64,000 nucleotides of DNA from Zanthoxylum bungeanum (taxonomy: Eukaryota; Streptophyta; Magnoliopsida; Sapindales; Rutaceae). Numbering within the stretch: position 1 is the first letter of the stretch; the number at the start of each line of letters is the position of its first letter. Under the pieces are notes generated by a model that saw only the letters and a list, made by a program, of their open reading frames with translations, was not told the origin of the DNA and did not search any database. The stretch lies in NCBI GenBank assembly GCA_019454045.1, contig SKCR01037654.1:1-64000 (forward strand), read 5' to 3'. The translations under genes and the position numbers were made by a program. Of this stretch, positions 1-14,192 are shown piece after piece.

Positions 1-377
1 TCTCTCTCAAAAACTCAAAGCTCAAGCCTTTTCTCTGGTTGAAAATTGAAAGAGCTCAACCGCTGGACTCTTTCATGCAATGGGTTTCACCAACTTTTTT
101 TAAATTTTCTTGGTTTTACATTAAATTATTTTATTTGATTTAATGTTTGTATTTCATTATATTTTATTACATTATTTTTCTGTTTTTTTTTTCCAACTCT
201 TATTAGAAGAAGACAAAGAAGATTAAATAAAAAGTCATATGACATTTATTCATTTGTTTACTATTTTTAGGTCAAAACCCAACCTTTAAATGAAGAGAGA
301 GATAAGAAAGAAGGTTTAATGGGCTGGATCTTAGTGTATCTTACATCTTTTGAGATTTTTTTTCCCATTTTTGTGAA
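1..377. other. Intergenic, no feature seen
   Basis: AT-rich sequence with short homopolymer runs. I see no open frame, RNA gene or repeat boundary before the target duplication of the transposon that follows. Confidence 0.5.
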
Positions 378-386
378 TTTATTTTA
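378..386. repeat. Target-site duplication, left copy (MULE)
   Basis: TTTATTTTA, identical to positions 2950-2958. Nine bases is the standard Mutator-like target duplication. Confidence 0.88.
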
Positions 387-560
387 GGGAAATTATTAAA
401 ATTAGTAAAAAAAAAAATTATCATTTATCAAAATAAGACACAATATTTGACGTTTGTAACTTCGGAAAATTTGAATCTCCGAAGTTGGTATCGAAGTATT
501 CATATTTTTTGGAGATCCGAAATTGGAACTTCGGATCTCTAAAATTTTAATATTTTTTAC
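387..560 (+). repeat. MULE left terminal inverted repeat
   Basis: The outer ~55 bp pair with 2895-2949 reversed. A second conserved block near 495-560 pairs with about 2790-2850. Between them the left arm has extra sequence. The arm is rich in CTTCGGATCTCCGAAG-like palindromes, which also continue inward to about 720. Confidence 0.82.
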
Positions 561-913
561 TTTTTTTATTTAAAATTTTGAAGATCGAAGGTTCAAAATT
601 CATATCCCCGAGATTTTAAATTCTTTTCATTTTTTAATTTTTTTTTTTTAATTTCAAACTTTGAAGATCCAAAGTTTGACTTCGAATCTCAAAAGTCTTA
701 CTTAGGATATCCGAAATTAGAAAAAATATTTATAAAATCGAGCATTCCTTATTTTTTCCACTAAAATAATAAATCATTTTTTGAAATAATATTTTGCCAA
801 CCTATTTTTCGAAAATTTTGACATTCTACTAAGTTTTAACACATTCTTCTAAGTCTAAAATGGAGCAAATATCTCATACTTTCTACACTGAGGGGTATTG
901 GAGAAATTAGTTC

Positions 914-2669
914 ATGGCATCGATGAATATAAGTGATGATATATATTTTTTAGAGCTAGTTGATACGGGCACAACTTATGAGCAGCTAGTGGAAATGTTG
1001 TACATCTGGAAGCAGAGAAGTCTGATGGAGTACAAAGTCAACATGAAAAGTTTAATTTAGTCGTATTCGCGGCGACGTATTGTTATTGAAATTAGTAGTG
1101 AAAATGACTGGAAAGGGTTTTTAAATTTCCACTCAAATATCATTCGACAATGTAGTGTGGTCAAGTTATATTTGATTTTGGATCAGATTACTGCAAGCGA
1201 TAGTCAACACTATGGAGGTCGTTCTTCGTTGAGTTGTAATATGGTAAGCCAATATATTCTAATGTATGTGTCGGATGAAGCTCCATGTGACAATTATACA
1301 ACGGGTAGAGATGATGAAAATATCCATGAGTTTGCCTATGTGAGAGGCCATGGTCAAGTGGTGGGTTTTTTGGAAATGATATGGCTGGTCCTTTTAACAA
1401 CAGTTCGAGAAGTTCCTATGAATATTCGACCAGATGTATATCGATGTCTCTCTCATATCATTTCTTCGACGGATATGCCTTCAGTTAATAACATATCAAC
1501 ATCAGATAGAGGCGAAATGAGAGTGGGTAAATGCTACTCAAACTTGAGCTGCGTAGAGACTTGACTCTGATTGCTGTAAGGGGGCACTTTAAAACCACAG
1601 TAAGCAGGTCAACAGCCACAAGATTTGAAGCTTGATGTACTAAACAATCTTGTGACTGGAAATTACGGGCAATGGGCATTTTTGGAGTTCAAAACTCGAA
1701 TTGGATTGTAACTGAGTACGTGAAGACACACACCTGCAATTCTGATGGTGTTGATGTCAGAGGTAATAGTCTCGATAATCGAGTTATTGGTGACATTATC
1801 AAAGGTAAATTTTTAGATGTCAATAGAATCGTTAAGCCAAGAGATATTATGAGTGATATTCAATCAGAGTATGAGGTTCAATTATCGTATAATCAAGCAT
1901 GGAGGCCGAGAGAGTTTGCAATGCAAGTTGTTCGAGGTTCTGCAGAAGAGACGTATGCATTGCTGTCATTGTATTCTCATGTGCTATAGTACTAATACCG
2001 AGACAATGACTCATTTGCATACACATGAACAAGGTTAATTTCTTTATTATTTCGTGACAATAGATTAAGTATTCAGAGGGTTTTTATCATCTATCAGGCC
2101 AATAATAGTACTTGATGGAATATTTATGAAAGACAAGTATAGGGGATTAGTGTTTGTTACTGCTGTCAAAGATGGAAATAACCAGATATATCTCTTGACA
2201 TTTGGTATTATGAATTATGAAAATGTTCAGTCATGTATTTGGTTTATGACCAAACTCTGTGGTTTTATCGGAGAGGTGTCAGATCTAGTTTTCATTTCTT
2301 ATCGACACGACATCATTGAGAAATCTATCATTACAGTTTTCCCTGAAGCTTCTCATGGTGTTTGCATACACCATGCGTCTATGAACCTTAAAACTAGGTT
2401 CATGATGAGACCAAAGGACATGAAAATTTATGGTGACCTACTTTATTGCTACCAATGTATATAGACATCAGGACTTTGATGCGCAACTTCATAAACTTTG
2501 GCAAATTAATGCAGATGCAACAAAGTACTTAGAAGAGTCTGTAGAGTGCAACAGATGGGTAAGGGTGGAGTTTTCAAGTAGAAGATACAATATGATGACC
2601 ACAAACATTACTGAAAATTTGAACTTATTGCTTAAAGAGGCACGAGCACTTTCGATCTTAGTTTACTAA
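914..2669 (+). pseudogene. MuDR-type MULE transposase, degenerate
   Basis: Fragments in several frames give the normal order of a MuDR transposase. The N-terminal region lies around 950-1560. A zinc-binding segment of the form W-IVTEY-HTC follows near 1640-1735, and then a P-R-D-I...Y..AWR.RE segment (about 1840-1960). The catalytic domain contains LDGIFMKDKYRG (about 2113-2150) and LVFISYRHDI (about 2287-2316), followed by the FPEA-HG-C-HH segment and, near 2560-2660, the RRY.MMTTNITEN.N segment. The family normally has S-D-R-H at the second catalytic Asp; here the Asp is Tyr. Stops and frameshifts occur near 1564, 1990-2110 and 2464. It cannot encode active transposase. Confidence 0.85.
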
Positions 2670-2720
2670 ATTATATATATATTTTTTCCAATTTCGGATA
2701 GCTTAAGACTTCAGACACAC

Positions 2721-2722
2721 AC

Positions 2723-2784
<62 letters not shown>
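2721..2784. repeat. (TA)n microsatellite inside the MULE right arm
   Basis: About 60 bp of alternating T and A, directly internal to the right inverted repeat, so the array expanded within the transposon. Confidence 0.9.
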
Positions 2785-2789
<5 letters not shown>

Positions 2790-2949
2790 CTTCAGAGATC
2801 CGAAGTTTCAACTCGGACTCTCCGAAAAATACAAATACTTCGGTGCAAACTTCAGAGAATTGGATAAGTTGGTTATTTTTATAAATATCAAACGTTGTGG
2901 CTTATTTTGATAAATGGTAAATTTTTTTGGCTAGTTTTACTAATTTCCC
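2790..2949 (-). repeat. MULE right terminal inverted repeat
   Basis: Reverse complement of the left end: GGGAAATTA, then CATTTATCAAAATAAG, then the CTTCGGATCTCTGAAG block. It is followed at 2950-2958 by the second copy of TTTATTTTA. Confidence 0.85.
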
Positions 2950-2958
2950 TTTATTTTA

Positions 2959-4455
2959 ATATTGAAATTTTGATCAACCCATAGAATGACCCGATTATCT
3001 TTATAATATTGAAATTTTGATCAACCCTCGTAAGGTTATATGAAATTATTTCGGTTGGACTTTTCAAAAATAAAATCGACATCGATTCATATAATGAATA
3101 AAATAAGTTGGTTTAATTTGTAGTATTTTTCGATTTTGATTTGTTTTTTTAGAAAACCAAACCAAGAATCAATTGGTTTATAATTTTTGAACTGATTTAT
3201 TCATAAATTTCTTCCCCTTTAAATTGTTTTATTGGTAATTATTATATGTTAGTGCAGTGAAGGAGGTTTAAGGAAATAACACAATAAGTTTAAAAAGAAT
3301 CAAAGGCTTACATAAATGATAACGCCTGTTATTTTAAATGACTCGGAAAGAATCAATGGTCAGATTCATAAAATTTAATGATATCATAATTGAGATATTA
3401 TGATTTGCTAAATATGTAAGACTTCCAATAACTCTATAACCAAGTAAGTTATCTTCTTTGAAATATTATTATTATTATTATTATTTTATAGGATATGGTG
3501 TAATATTTTATTTGAATTTCGGTTTCATATAGCAACTTTGACGCAATCTCTAAATTATTAGGATGTTTTTAGTGTATTGCACTAGACTGTATAAAATTTT
3601 AATGAATTAGAATGGACTGTAATGTATTAAATTCATACATAACTATATCTAATGTAGTGTTGGACAGAATTTAAATTTTAATATATGTTAGTTTTTTTGT
3701 GTTAAAATATTATTATTTATTAAAAATAAAGTTATTATTTATGACAAACACCACCAACCGTCGTTGATTTTCGAATATTATTTAAATCAACCAGTATATG
3801 GATATAAATGGCATTTACCCCCTATGACATGTCCAGAAAATTAAATCAATAAATTTAAACTATGAAAAAAGCTTGTAACACTTATAAAATAGACATATAT
3901 AGATACCAATATTTCACAAATCTTCATTCATAATTTCCAAATTTTTCTATCATGAAAATCATAATTTTTTTGGTTGACAACGGGAAGCTGATTTTGAATA
4001 TTTAGATGGTAATCTAAAAATAAATGATTGTGATAGAACAATTAAATGGATAGAATTATGAAGAACCATTCATGAAAGTGTAAATGAGTAGGGAATTGGA
4101 CATTTCTTTTCTATTTATTTAGCCAACAACCATTAAACTCAAGTTTTTATTTTTATTTTATTTGAAATAGCCTCTCTTTCAATTGATTAAAACACATTAA
4201 AACTTTTAGATTGCCACATTCAAGCAATCAAAGCAACAATAACCAAGGAGCAATCTTCTGGTAAGTCTACAAAATCGAATTTACATGCCATCCAAATAGA
4301 ATAGAAAATGGACTTGCCCATGTCAAACAGAAGGCATTAAGACCCAAAAGTGCTTATATTTTCTCGAAGTAACCATTCTATTTTGTAAAGTATTATTTTT
4401 TTAGTTTTCTGCTTTTGTTTAACTTGGTTCATGTGTTTGGTTCACAAGCTCGTTT
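2959..4455. other. Intergenic, no gene seen
   Basis: AT-rich DNA with a short ATT microsatellite near 3464-3485. I see no credible coding frame or element boundary. Confidence 0.5.
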
Positions 4456-4461
4456 TGTTTT

Positions 4462-4493
<32 letters not shown>

Positions 4494-4650
4494 GAATCCT
4501 TGGAAAATTCGCCGCAAAACCACCCATTCCGGACTTAAACGAAATAGGTAAAACCTCATGTTGTCCCAGACTCTTACAAGAAACACACTCCCTAAATTCG
4601 AACACAGGACCTCAAGATGAGATTCTAAACCCTACATTATCAAGCCACAC
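4456..4650 (-). mobile_element. Probable SINE, minus strand
   Basis: Read on the minus strand, the unit begins near TGGCTTGATAATG, which resembles a pol III A box. It contains GTGTTCGAAT, which resembles a B box, about 40 bp downstream. It ends in a long poly(A), seen as poly(T) at about 4457-4492 on the plus strand. Length (~195 bp), box order and tail fit a tRNA-derived plant SINE. I could not find a convincing target duplication. Confidence 0.5.
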
Positions 4651-5056
4651 ATTTTTATTGCTGTATTGTATTACTATTGAGAGTGGAAGTTGACAAGAAA
4701 GCACTTTTCTAGTTTCCCTTTTTTAGTTTTTTAACAAAAAAAAAAAAAGAAATATAGGAGCTTCTTCTGTAAGATAAGTTCATACACAGCAAACTAAATA
4801 GAATAAATTAGACACAATATGGTTCCCTTTACAACATGATTAGAGTCATGAAAGTTTTGATTTCAATCCATTTCTAAATTACAAAATTCTCTAATAATAA
4901 TGTACTAACTAAGCATGATTTAGCACACATATATGATCAATGCATAAAGAGATTCCTCAGCAAAAAGTCAGTACCCATCATACAATATAGCATCCCTGAG
5001 TCAAAACATAAATCATATACTTGTTTCCAACTCTTAATCAAAACCAAAGAACAACA

Positions 5057-5247
5057 ATGCACATTTCAATACCATAAACATTCAAGATACCAAGGGGAGT
5101 TGAAACAAAAATTAAGACGAGAAAGGGCTAAAACAGAGTTCATGAGTGTAAGTTCCATGTGTGTTGGCAACGTCCGTAATAAAGTAAGTTTAATTGAGTT
5201 ATGCACATTTCAATACCATAAACATTCAAGATACCATGGGGAGTTGA
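5057..5247. repeat. 46-bp direct repeat bracketing a 98-bp filler
   Basis: The block starting TGCACATTTCAATACC occurs at 5057-5102 and again at 5202-5247 with one mismatch. Between the copies, about 5148-5201 matches in reverse complement the end of the copia LTR at 46130-46180 (and 55780-55826): both share GTAAGTTCCAT/GTTAGTTCCAT, GTCCGTAA and TTCAATTGAGTT-like words. This looks like a short piece of that LTR captured when the flanking sequence was duplicated, as in templated break repair. It overlaps the probable 3' end of the helicase transcript. Confidence 0.65.
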
Positions 5248-5281
5248 TGAGGAAACAATCAGTGTCTAAAAAAGATTTGTA

Positions 5282-5811
5282 TTTATTTCAGTTAGTAACC
5301 ACCGAAATATTACAATAGCCTTTCACTGGGAAGAAAAATACCTGACCAGAGCAGAGCAGAGCCGAGCCTCAACAAGTTAACCCCAGAAACTAACTGGGTT
5401 GAATTTGAACATGCCTATTGAGATTTTAAAAAGAGAAAGTGGCCGAAAGAAACCCTTTTTCCTCTCCCTCCCACTTCATATTCTACAGCCCAACATCACC
5501 TAAAGTAAAATTAAAATCAAAAAAAAGAAAGAGGATTAAAAGAACGCGGGGCATGAAATAATGCCTGATATGCTATAACTTTTTCATCAATACGCACAAA
5601 CTCTACTCCTGCAACACCAAGTCCAAACTTACATCCCACCTCCCTCATGACTGTAGTAAACACTTGGGAGTGTATATAACATGTCGGCTATTAACACTAA
5701 CAAAACAAAAAAGACTTCACGTAAATTTTCTTAAAAAAGAAAAGGCTGTCCCATAAGAGAAGGGAAAAGGTCTTCAACCACCAGATGCTAAGTATTGTAA
5801 AATGCGGGTTG
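5282..5811 (-). other. Probable 3' untranslated region of the helicase gene
   Basis: Non-coding stretch downstream of the stop codon at 5812-5814. A canonical AATAAA on the minus strand lies at 5282-5287, about 525 nt beyond the stop. Whether this is the site actually used cannot be told from sequence. Confidence 0.35.
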
Positions 5812-9430
<3,619 letters not shown>

Positions 9431-9479
9431 CACAATCCACCCACTATCCTTTTTTTTTTCCACAGGAACCACCAAAGGT

Positions 9480-10103
9480 CTGCCGAAGACAACACCTTAC
9501 TTCAAATTCCAAAAACGCAACTTCAGAGTTAGATATAACCAATGATTGTTTGATTAGTTTCTCTTCACACTATAAAAGACCTTCAATTTAGCACTCAAAT
9601 CAGAATCCCTGACAAAACCAGAAAACAAGGAAAAAAAATTATCAGAGATCCCAAACTTACCCCCACATATTCTCAGTTCGTAAAACACCCACAAAGACAC
9701 ATAGCGACAATTTGAACAACAATGTCAGAAATTCACCTACAAAGATAACATCCTCTTACAATAATCAAACCCTCAAGGCAATAACACCCAACAAATTGCA
9801 AATAAAAAAGCTAAGCCCAATCTTAATTAAAAAAACATAATCAAACAAATGATCTGATCAATGAACAACTCCACAGAAGTTGCATCTACAATCAACAAAA
9901 AACAGTAGAACAATAATAATGTAAACATGCCCAATATCAAGCCCAAAAAATCATCTTTTTCTCTTAAAAAAAACAAAACAAAACAAAACAAAAATAAACT
10001 CCAAAATTCATAGAAATGAAATTCACAGAATCCACACATTATTACACTCAAACAAAACGACATCAAATTACAAGATACGTAGAATAAAGAGAAGAAAAAA
10101 AAC
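9480..10103 (-). other. Likely 5'UTR intron of the helicase gene
   Basis: On the minus strand a donor CAG|GTTTTTT lies at 10104/10103. An acceptor TTCGGCAG|ACC lies at 9480/9479, 49 nt upstream of the start codon. The stretch between is AT-rich without a coding frame. Leader introns are common in plant housekeeping genes. The splice sites are inferred, not proven. Confidence 0.5.
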
Positions 10104-10249
10104 CTGCTCGATTGAAACGGAAACGAAACCCTAGAAATGTCGAAGAAGATAAGAAAAGGAAGGAATTGGAGATCCAGAAGCAAAGGGACAAAAGTGAACC
10201 CTAAATAATAAGCAAATGCAAAAACACAACATAAAAATCTACTCTCTCT

Positions 10250-10257
10250 CTTTTATA
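10250..10257 (-). promoter_or_regulatory. TATA box of the helicase gene
   Basis: TATAAAAG on the minus strand, followed downstream by GAGAGAGAG. A start about 30 bp further (near 10220) would leave a ~115-nt first leader exon ending at the donor at 10104. A TC-rich/GA-rich initiator after TATA is typical of plant promoters. Confidence 0.55.
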
Positions 10258-10269
10258 CTTATATATTTT

Positions 10270-10765
10270 GCGTGTTTTTTTTTTTTTTTTTTTTTTTTAA
10301 TTTCAAAATTTCATTTTTGGTGTTTTATATTTGTTTTTTGAGTTTCAAAAATGGTCGTCTACATTTCAACGTCAACATTTTTGTAAAAGAAAATGCAAAA
10401 TTTACTCGTCGCGGCTTCGCTAAACGAGCGCCTTTGAGTCATGGGGCTTTTCCTCTTAATTAGGCTTTAATTAATCTATTGTGATTTGTGAGGCGAGGCT
10501 CTAAATGTGGAGTAATTTTTTAATGCAACGAATATATGAGTTACGTGATATATCAATAAATTATTAAATGATATGTATGATTTAATATCCATATTTTTAG
10601 TTATTTTTTAATATTTTAACACGCATGATAATGAATGATTGAATTGTTATACGGATAACGTGATACATTTGTTGTATCGTAGATTTTCTTCTAAATATGT
10701 TAATTCCCATTTTAGAGGTGATTACAAAAGTCAAGAACTTATGAATTTTATGTTTTATATATATA
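10270..10765. other. Intergenic, no gene seen
   Basis: Begins with a poly(T) run at about 10275-10299. The rest is AT-rich without a recognisable coding region or element. Confidence 0.45.
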
Positions 10766-11098
10766 CTAGTTTTTGCCCGTGCCTACGGCACGGTGTTACA
10801 GTATTTGAGCGTGCCTACGACACGATGTTACAGAATTAAATGATTTTTTTTTTAATTAAATGATGCCCGTGCCTACAGCACGGTGTTACAGAATTAAATG
10901 CTTTTATTTTTTAATTAAATGATTTTATTTTAACTTTTTATTTTTTAATTTGAAATTTTTTTTACCATTTCCATCAATCAATTCACTATCTTTCTTCCAA
11001 TTACCAATGAAATGATCTGGGCCGTCAATTAAGCCACATAAAGAGAGCCGTTGGATACACTCTCTTTCCTCCAACATCATTCTCCTTTATTATATAGA
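10766..11098 (-). mobile_element. Small non-autonomous Helitron
   Basis: On the minus strand the unit begins TCTATATAATA and ends with a GC-rich hairpin (GTGCCGTAGGCAC) and then AAAAACTAG. It sits between an A at 11099 (minus strand) and a T at 10765 (minus strand). TC at the 5' end, a hairpin just before CTRR at the 3' end, and insertion between A and T are the hallmarks of Helitrons. The hairpin-bearing segment is present about three times (near 10775, 10810 and 10864). At 333 bp it has no RepHel gene and would depend on other elements. Confidence 0.7.
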
Positions 11099-11594
11099 TA
11101 GAGAGAGAAATAGTACAATCTCTATTTAATTATATTATTGGGACCAATCTAATTTTATTATAGGTTTAACTAAATAGAGGTTTAATAATAATTAAAAATA
11201 TTATTTTGTTTGATTTTCTTTAGTTCAAGTGATATAAAACTAAAACATGCACTATATTAATAACTAATAAATAGATATTATCAAATTCAAATATATAAAC
11301 ATTGAGAAGTGAGATATACATAATTTCAACAAAAAAAAAAACTTTACATATATCTATGCAATATTAAGAATATACAAAGTCACTTTAAATATTTAATGTT
11401 TTATCCCAATGTAAGTTTTATAAATACATTATCAAATATTTCATATAATCCTTAAGTAATTCAAGTGTTATATTTCATTCTTCCTCTAGCAAATCAAATA
11501 TGCCACCCAAAGTTAACACACGAACTCAATTGACCGTAAAGATTAGTAGTGAGTTGTACGGAAATACAGAAAGTTTCATATCAATATGCTCTAA
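11099..11594. other. AT-rich intergenic stretch
   Basis: No coding frame seen. It ends where similarity to the pararetroviral leader begins. Confidence 0.4.
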
Positions 11595-11975
11595 ACATGC
11601 TTGAGAAATTATAAATATTTTAACTTCTATATGAGGGTGTTCATGCTAATAAGTTATTGTAAACTGGCAAGTTTAAAAATATTATACCAACTCTAAAAAA
11701 TATAATCATTACACCAAATAATTTTAGATAAATATTTTATTTCACCTTAAAATTTTAATAGAACATAGCATATTTTTGGTAATATGCAAATAATATATAA
11801 TTATTATTTTTAGTATCAGAGTAAGATATAAATGAAAACACTATCCACAATGTTCATAGACTTCATACACTTAGTGATGATGATGAAGATGAAAGAATAG
11901 TTTCAGGATTAGTAGATCCTAGAGGACATAGAGTAAGATTAACTCGTAATCAAGTAAAATAAACAATCTATTTAG
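11595..11975 (+). other. Pararetroviral leader, primer site and first-ORF start, copy 1
   Basis: Matches 42826-43032 (leader) and 13024-13300 (leader plus ORF). Near 11813 it has GTATCAGAG, the remnant of the initiator-tRNA-Met primer site. A short acidic frame (SDDDEDERIV) follows to about 11960 and then a stop. It then passes abruptly to the RNase H region, so the middle of the genome is missing from this copy. Confidence 0.7.
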
Positions 11976-12058
11976 ATTAACTTCTACTTCAATTTTTATG
12001 CAATTCAAAATTTGCATGGTAAACATAAACTTTATCATGTTGTTTATTGATTTTATAT

Positions 12059-12625
12059 ATGAATCATATATTGAACAATACGTGGAATTGTATCCCAAAT
12101 TTGGCTAAGAAGAGAGTCATTCTTCAAAAATTACTCAAAAAGAATAACACTAAAGGATGGTCTAATGAACATACAGAAGCTGTAAAACAGCTAAAATTTG
12201 AATGTTCAGATCTACCAAAATTAAGGTTACCAGATGAATCTGATAACCTAATTGTTCAAACTGATGCTTCCGATAATTATTGGGCAGCATTATTAAAAAC
12301 ATATATTGGTGAAATTTGTAGATATACAAGTGGAACCTTCAACACAGTTGAAATTAACTATTCCACAAATGAAAAGGAGTTACTCGCAATTGTGCGTGGT
12401 ATTCGTAAATTTACCTTGTTTTTACTACCAAAAGAATTTGTAGTAGAAACTGATAATACCCAAGTTAAAGGTCTTATATTTAACAAATTGCCACAGGAAC
12501 CACAATACAGAAGGTTGCAAAGATGGCAAGCAATATTAAGTTTTTACAATTTTAAAGTTAATCATATAAAAAGATCTGACAATTATCTTGCTGATCATTT
12601 AAGCAGACATCCAGAACATGGATAA
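12059..12625 (+). pseudogene. Pararetroviral RT C-terminus and RNase H, copy 1
   Basis: An uninterrupted frame of about 190 residues covers the thumb/connection tail and RNase H. QTDASDNYWAA carries the first catalytic Asp, NEKELLAIVRGI the Glu, and VETDNTQVKGL the next Asp. It ends LADHLSRHPEHG. There is no genuine start codon and the upstream polymerase is missing, so it is a truncated gene fragment. The second copy lies at 33181-33658. Confidence 0.85.
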
Positions 12626-12899
12626 AGATTTAGTTACTCAGATGAATGCAATACTGGACAAGATGGCAGAAGTCCATCAAAAACAGAACAATCTCCGAAA
12701 GGAATTTACAGATTTTAAAGAAACCGTGAAAAAGGTCGTTATTGGTTTTGAAACAAAAATTCAAGCTGTCAATAATGAATGTGAATCATTATTTGATGAC
12801 GTAGATGGCTTTGCACAAAGCTTCAACGCTTTTGCAACAAGCTTCAACGCTTTTGTACATGAATTTTGGACTTCTACCAACTCTCCAGTACTAGTGTGA
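12618..12899 (+). CDS. Small coiled-coil ORF overlapping RNase H, copy 1
   Basis: A 93-residue frame starts with ATG inside the last codons of RNase H (overlap ATGGATAA, 8 nt). It is rich in heptad-like Leu/Val/Ile/Phe spacing through residues 5-60. Near the C-terminus FNAFATSFNAF comes from a short tandem DNA repeat. The same ORF with the same overlapping start occurs after the second RNase H at 33651, interrupted by a stop. The overlapping start suggests reinitiation or a coupled downstream frame. I do not recognise a family. Being part of a fossil virus, it is unlikely to be expressed. Confidence 0.6.
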   Translation: MDKDLVTQMNAILDKMAEVHQKQNNLRKEFTDFKETVKKVVIGFETKIQAVNNECESLFDDVDGFAQSFNAFATSFNAFVHEFWTSTNSPVLV

Positions 12900-12960
12900 T
12901 TATCCCGCTAATAATTATTTTAAATCGAAATCGAAATCGAAACCATAATCTTAATCTTTT

Positions 12961-13013
12961 ATACAAGTGAAACCTTCAACACAGCTGAAATTAACTATTC
13001 CACAAACGAGAAA
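12961..13013 (+). repeat. Stray RNase H fragment at a recombination junction
   Basis: This 53-bp piece matches 12325-12378 of the RNase H frame and then joins without a gap to leader sequence (AATATTATACCAACTC). It marks a rearrangement between pararetroviral copies. Confidence 0.75.
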
Positions 13014-13140
13014 AATATTATACCAACTCTAAAAATTAAAATCATTACACCAAATAATTTTAGATAAATATTTTAGTTCACCTTAAAATTTAATATAACA
13101 TAGCATAGATTTGGTAATATGCAAATAATAATAATTATTT

Positions 13141-13309
13141 TTAGTATCAGAGCAAGGTATAAATGAAAACACTATCCACAATGTTCATAGACTTCATACA
13201 CTTAGTGATGATGATGAAGATGAAAGAATAGTTCCAGGATTCGTAGATCCTAGAGGACATAAAGTAAGATTAACTCGTAATCAAGTAAATCAATTAATTG
13301 ATAGTTAGC
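13141..13309 (+). other. Pararetroviral primer site and first ORF start, copy 2
   Basis: GTATCAGAGC (about 13144-13153) is the complement of the initiator tRNA-Met end. An acidic frame follows, containing SDDDEDERIVPGFVDPRGH and ending at a stop near 13306. Copy 1 has the same frame. It resembles the N-terminus of a viral ORF; its function is unknown. Confidence 0.6.
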
Positions 13310-13563
13310 GTCTACATCAAGAAGCTAGTATATTAGACGAAATACAATCAGATTAACTATGAAACGAAATTTGTATACTAGGGTTTGTAAAATCTAGAAA
13401 TAAAAGATATAAATGATCTTGATAATTTAAATAAAAAACTCAAAGTTTTTAAAAATAAAATAAATTCTAAGCCAGAAAGCATAGAAGATCGATTAAACAT
13501 AATAAAAACAAATGAACAAGAAAGAATGATATTTACTATATCTAGTAAATCAAAAAATAAAAA

Positions 13564-13869
13564 ATGAATAAAAATCAATCAACATTTATTAGCCAAAGTA
13601 ATCAAGATAAAATAAATAATTTTATAAAAGCAATGAATGATTTAACAATAGATGATAGTAGTGATCTATCATCTTTTAAAGGAAAACTCACGATATTGAA
13701 AAAACAATTTGAATCAAGAAAACTAGATATAGAAACACTAATGAAAATCAATATGATAAATGGAATATTAAAAGCTACGGCAAAAGAAACATATTGGTAT
13801 TATAACATGAATATAAAAAGAAAAATAGAGGAAGAACCTTCAAGTTCAAAAAAACCTAAAAATGGATAA
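13564..13869 (+). pseudogene. Pararetroviral N-terminal region, function unknown
   Basis: A 101-residue frame, hydrophilic, Lys/Asn-rich, ending KRKIEEEPSSSKKPKNG, which resembles a nuclear-localisation-like basic tail. Upstream at 13390-13560 related Lys-rich sequence continues in another frame. No domain recognised. Its position before the coat region suggests it belongs to the first viral polyprotein. Confidence 0.4.
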
Positions 13870-14192
13870 TTTAAATAAACATAATAAATAAACAGTTATA
13901 AACTGTGTCAAAAACCATATAGAAGAAAAAATAAATAAAAACTATAAATATATTTCAGAAAAATGAATAGGATCTTCTAGAACAGCCCCATTTTGTACAA
14001 AATAAACAAAAATCTAAAGAAAGATATTTACAATTTAAAAGAAGCAGTGAATCCTCAACATAAATTAAATGTCGATTAATTTTAAAAGTATATCGAATGG
14101 AAACTCAGACATAAATTCCATAACTGAACCCGAATAGGTAGTAATGTGGTTTGTATTTGGCATAACAATTTCACGTACTATATGAAATATAT

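Larger units (their letters stand above)
387..2949 (+). mobile_element. Mutator-like (MULE) DNA transposon, complete ends
   Basis: The element starts GGGAAATTA and ends TAATTTCCC. It is flanked by a perfect 9-bp duplication TTTATTTTA (378-386 and 2950-2958), the size expected for Mutator-like elements. The terminal inverted repeats run inward about 160 bp: both ends carry CATTTATCAAAATAAG in opposite orientation and then the CTTCGGATCTCT block. Inside is a decayed MuDR-type transposase on the plus strand. The element is 2563 bp, and its ends are well preserved although its gene is dead. Element type and boundaries are direct observations; an age is not inferred. Confidence 0.9.

Noticed and set aside
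4415..4693. Plus-strand 92-residue frame with poly-Phe
   Set aside because: It reads through a poly(T) run that is the reversed tail of a SINE-like element.
9431..9475. Upstream extension of the helicase start (VVPVEKKKDSGWIV)
   Set aside because: It has no ATG (the apparent start is TTG), and the conserved family N-terminus begins at the ATG at 9430.
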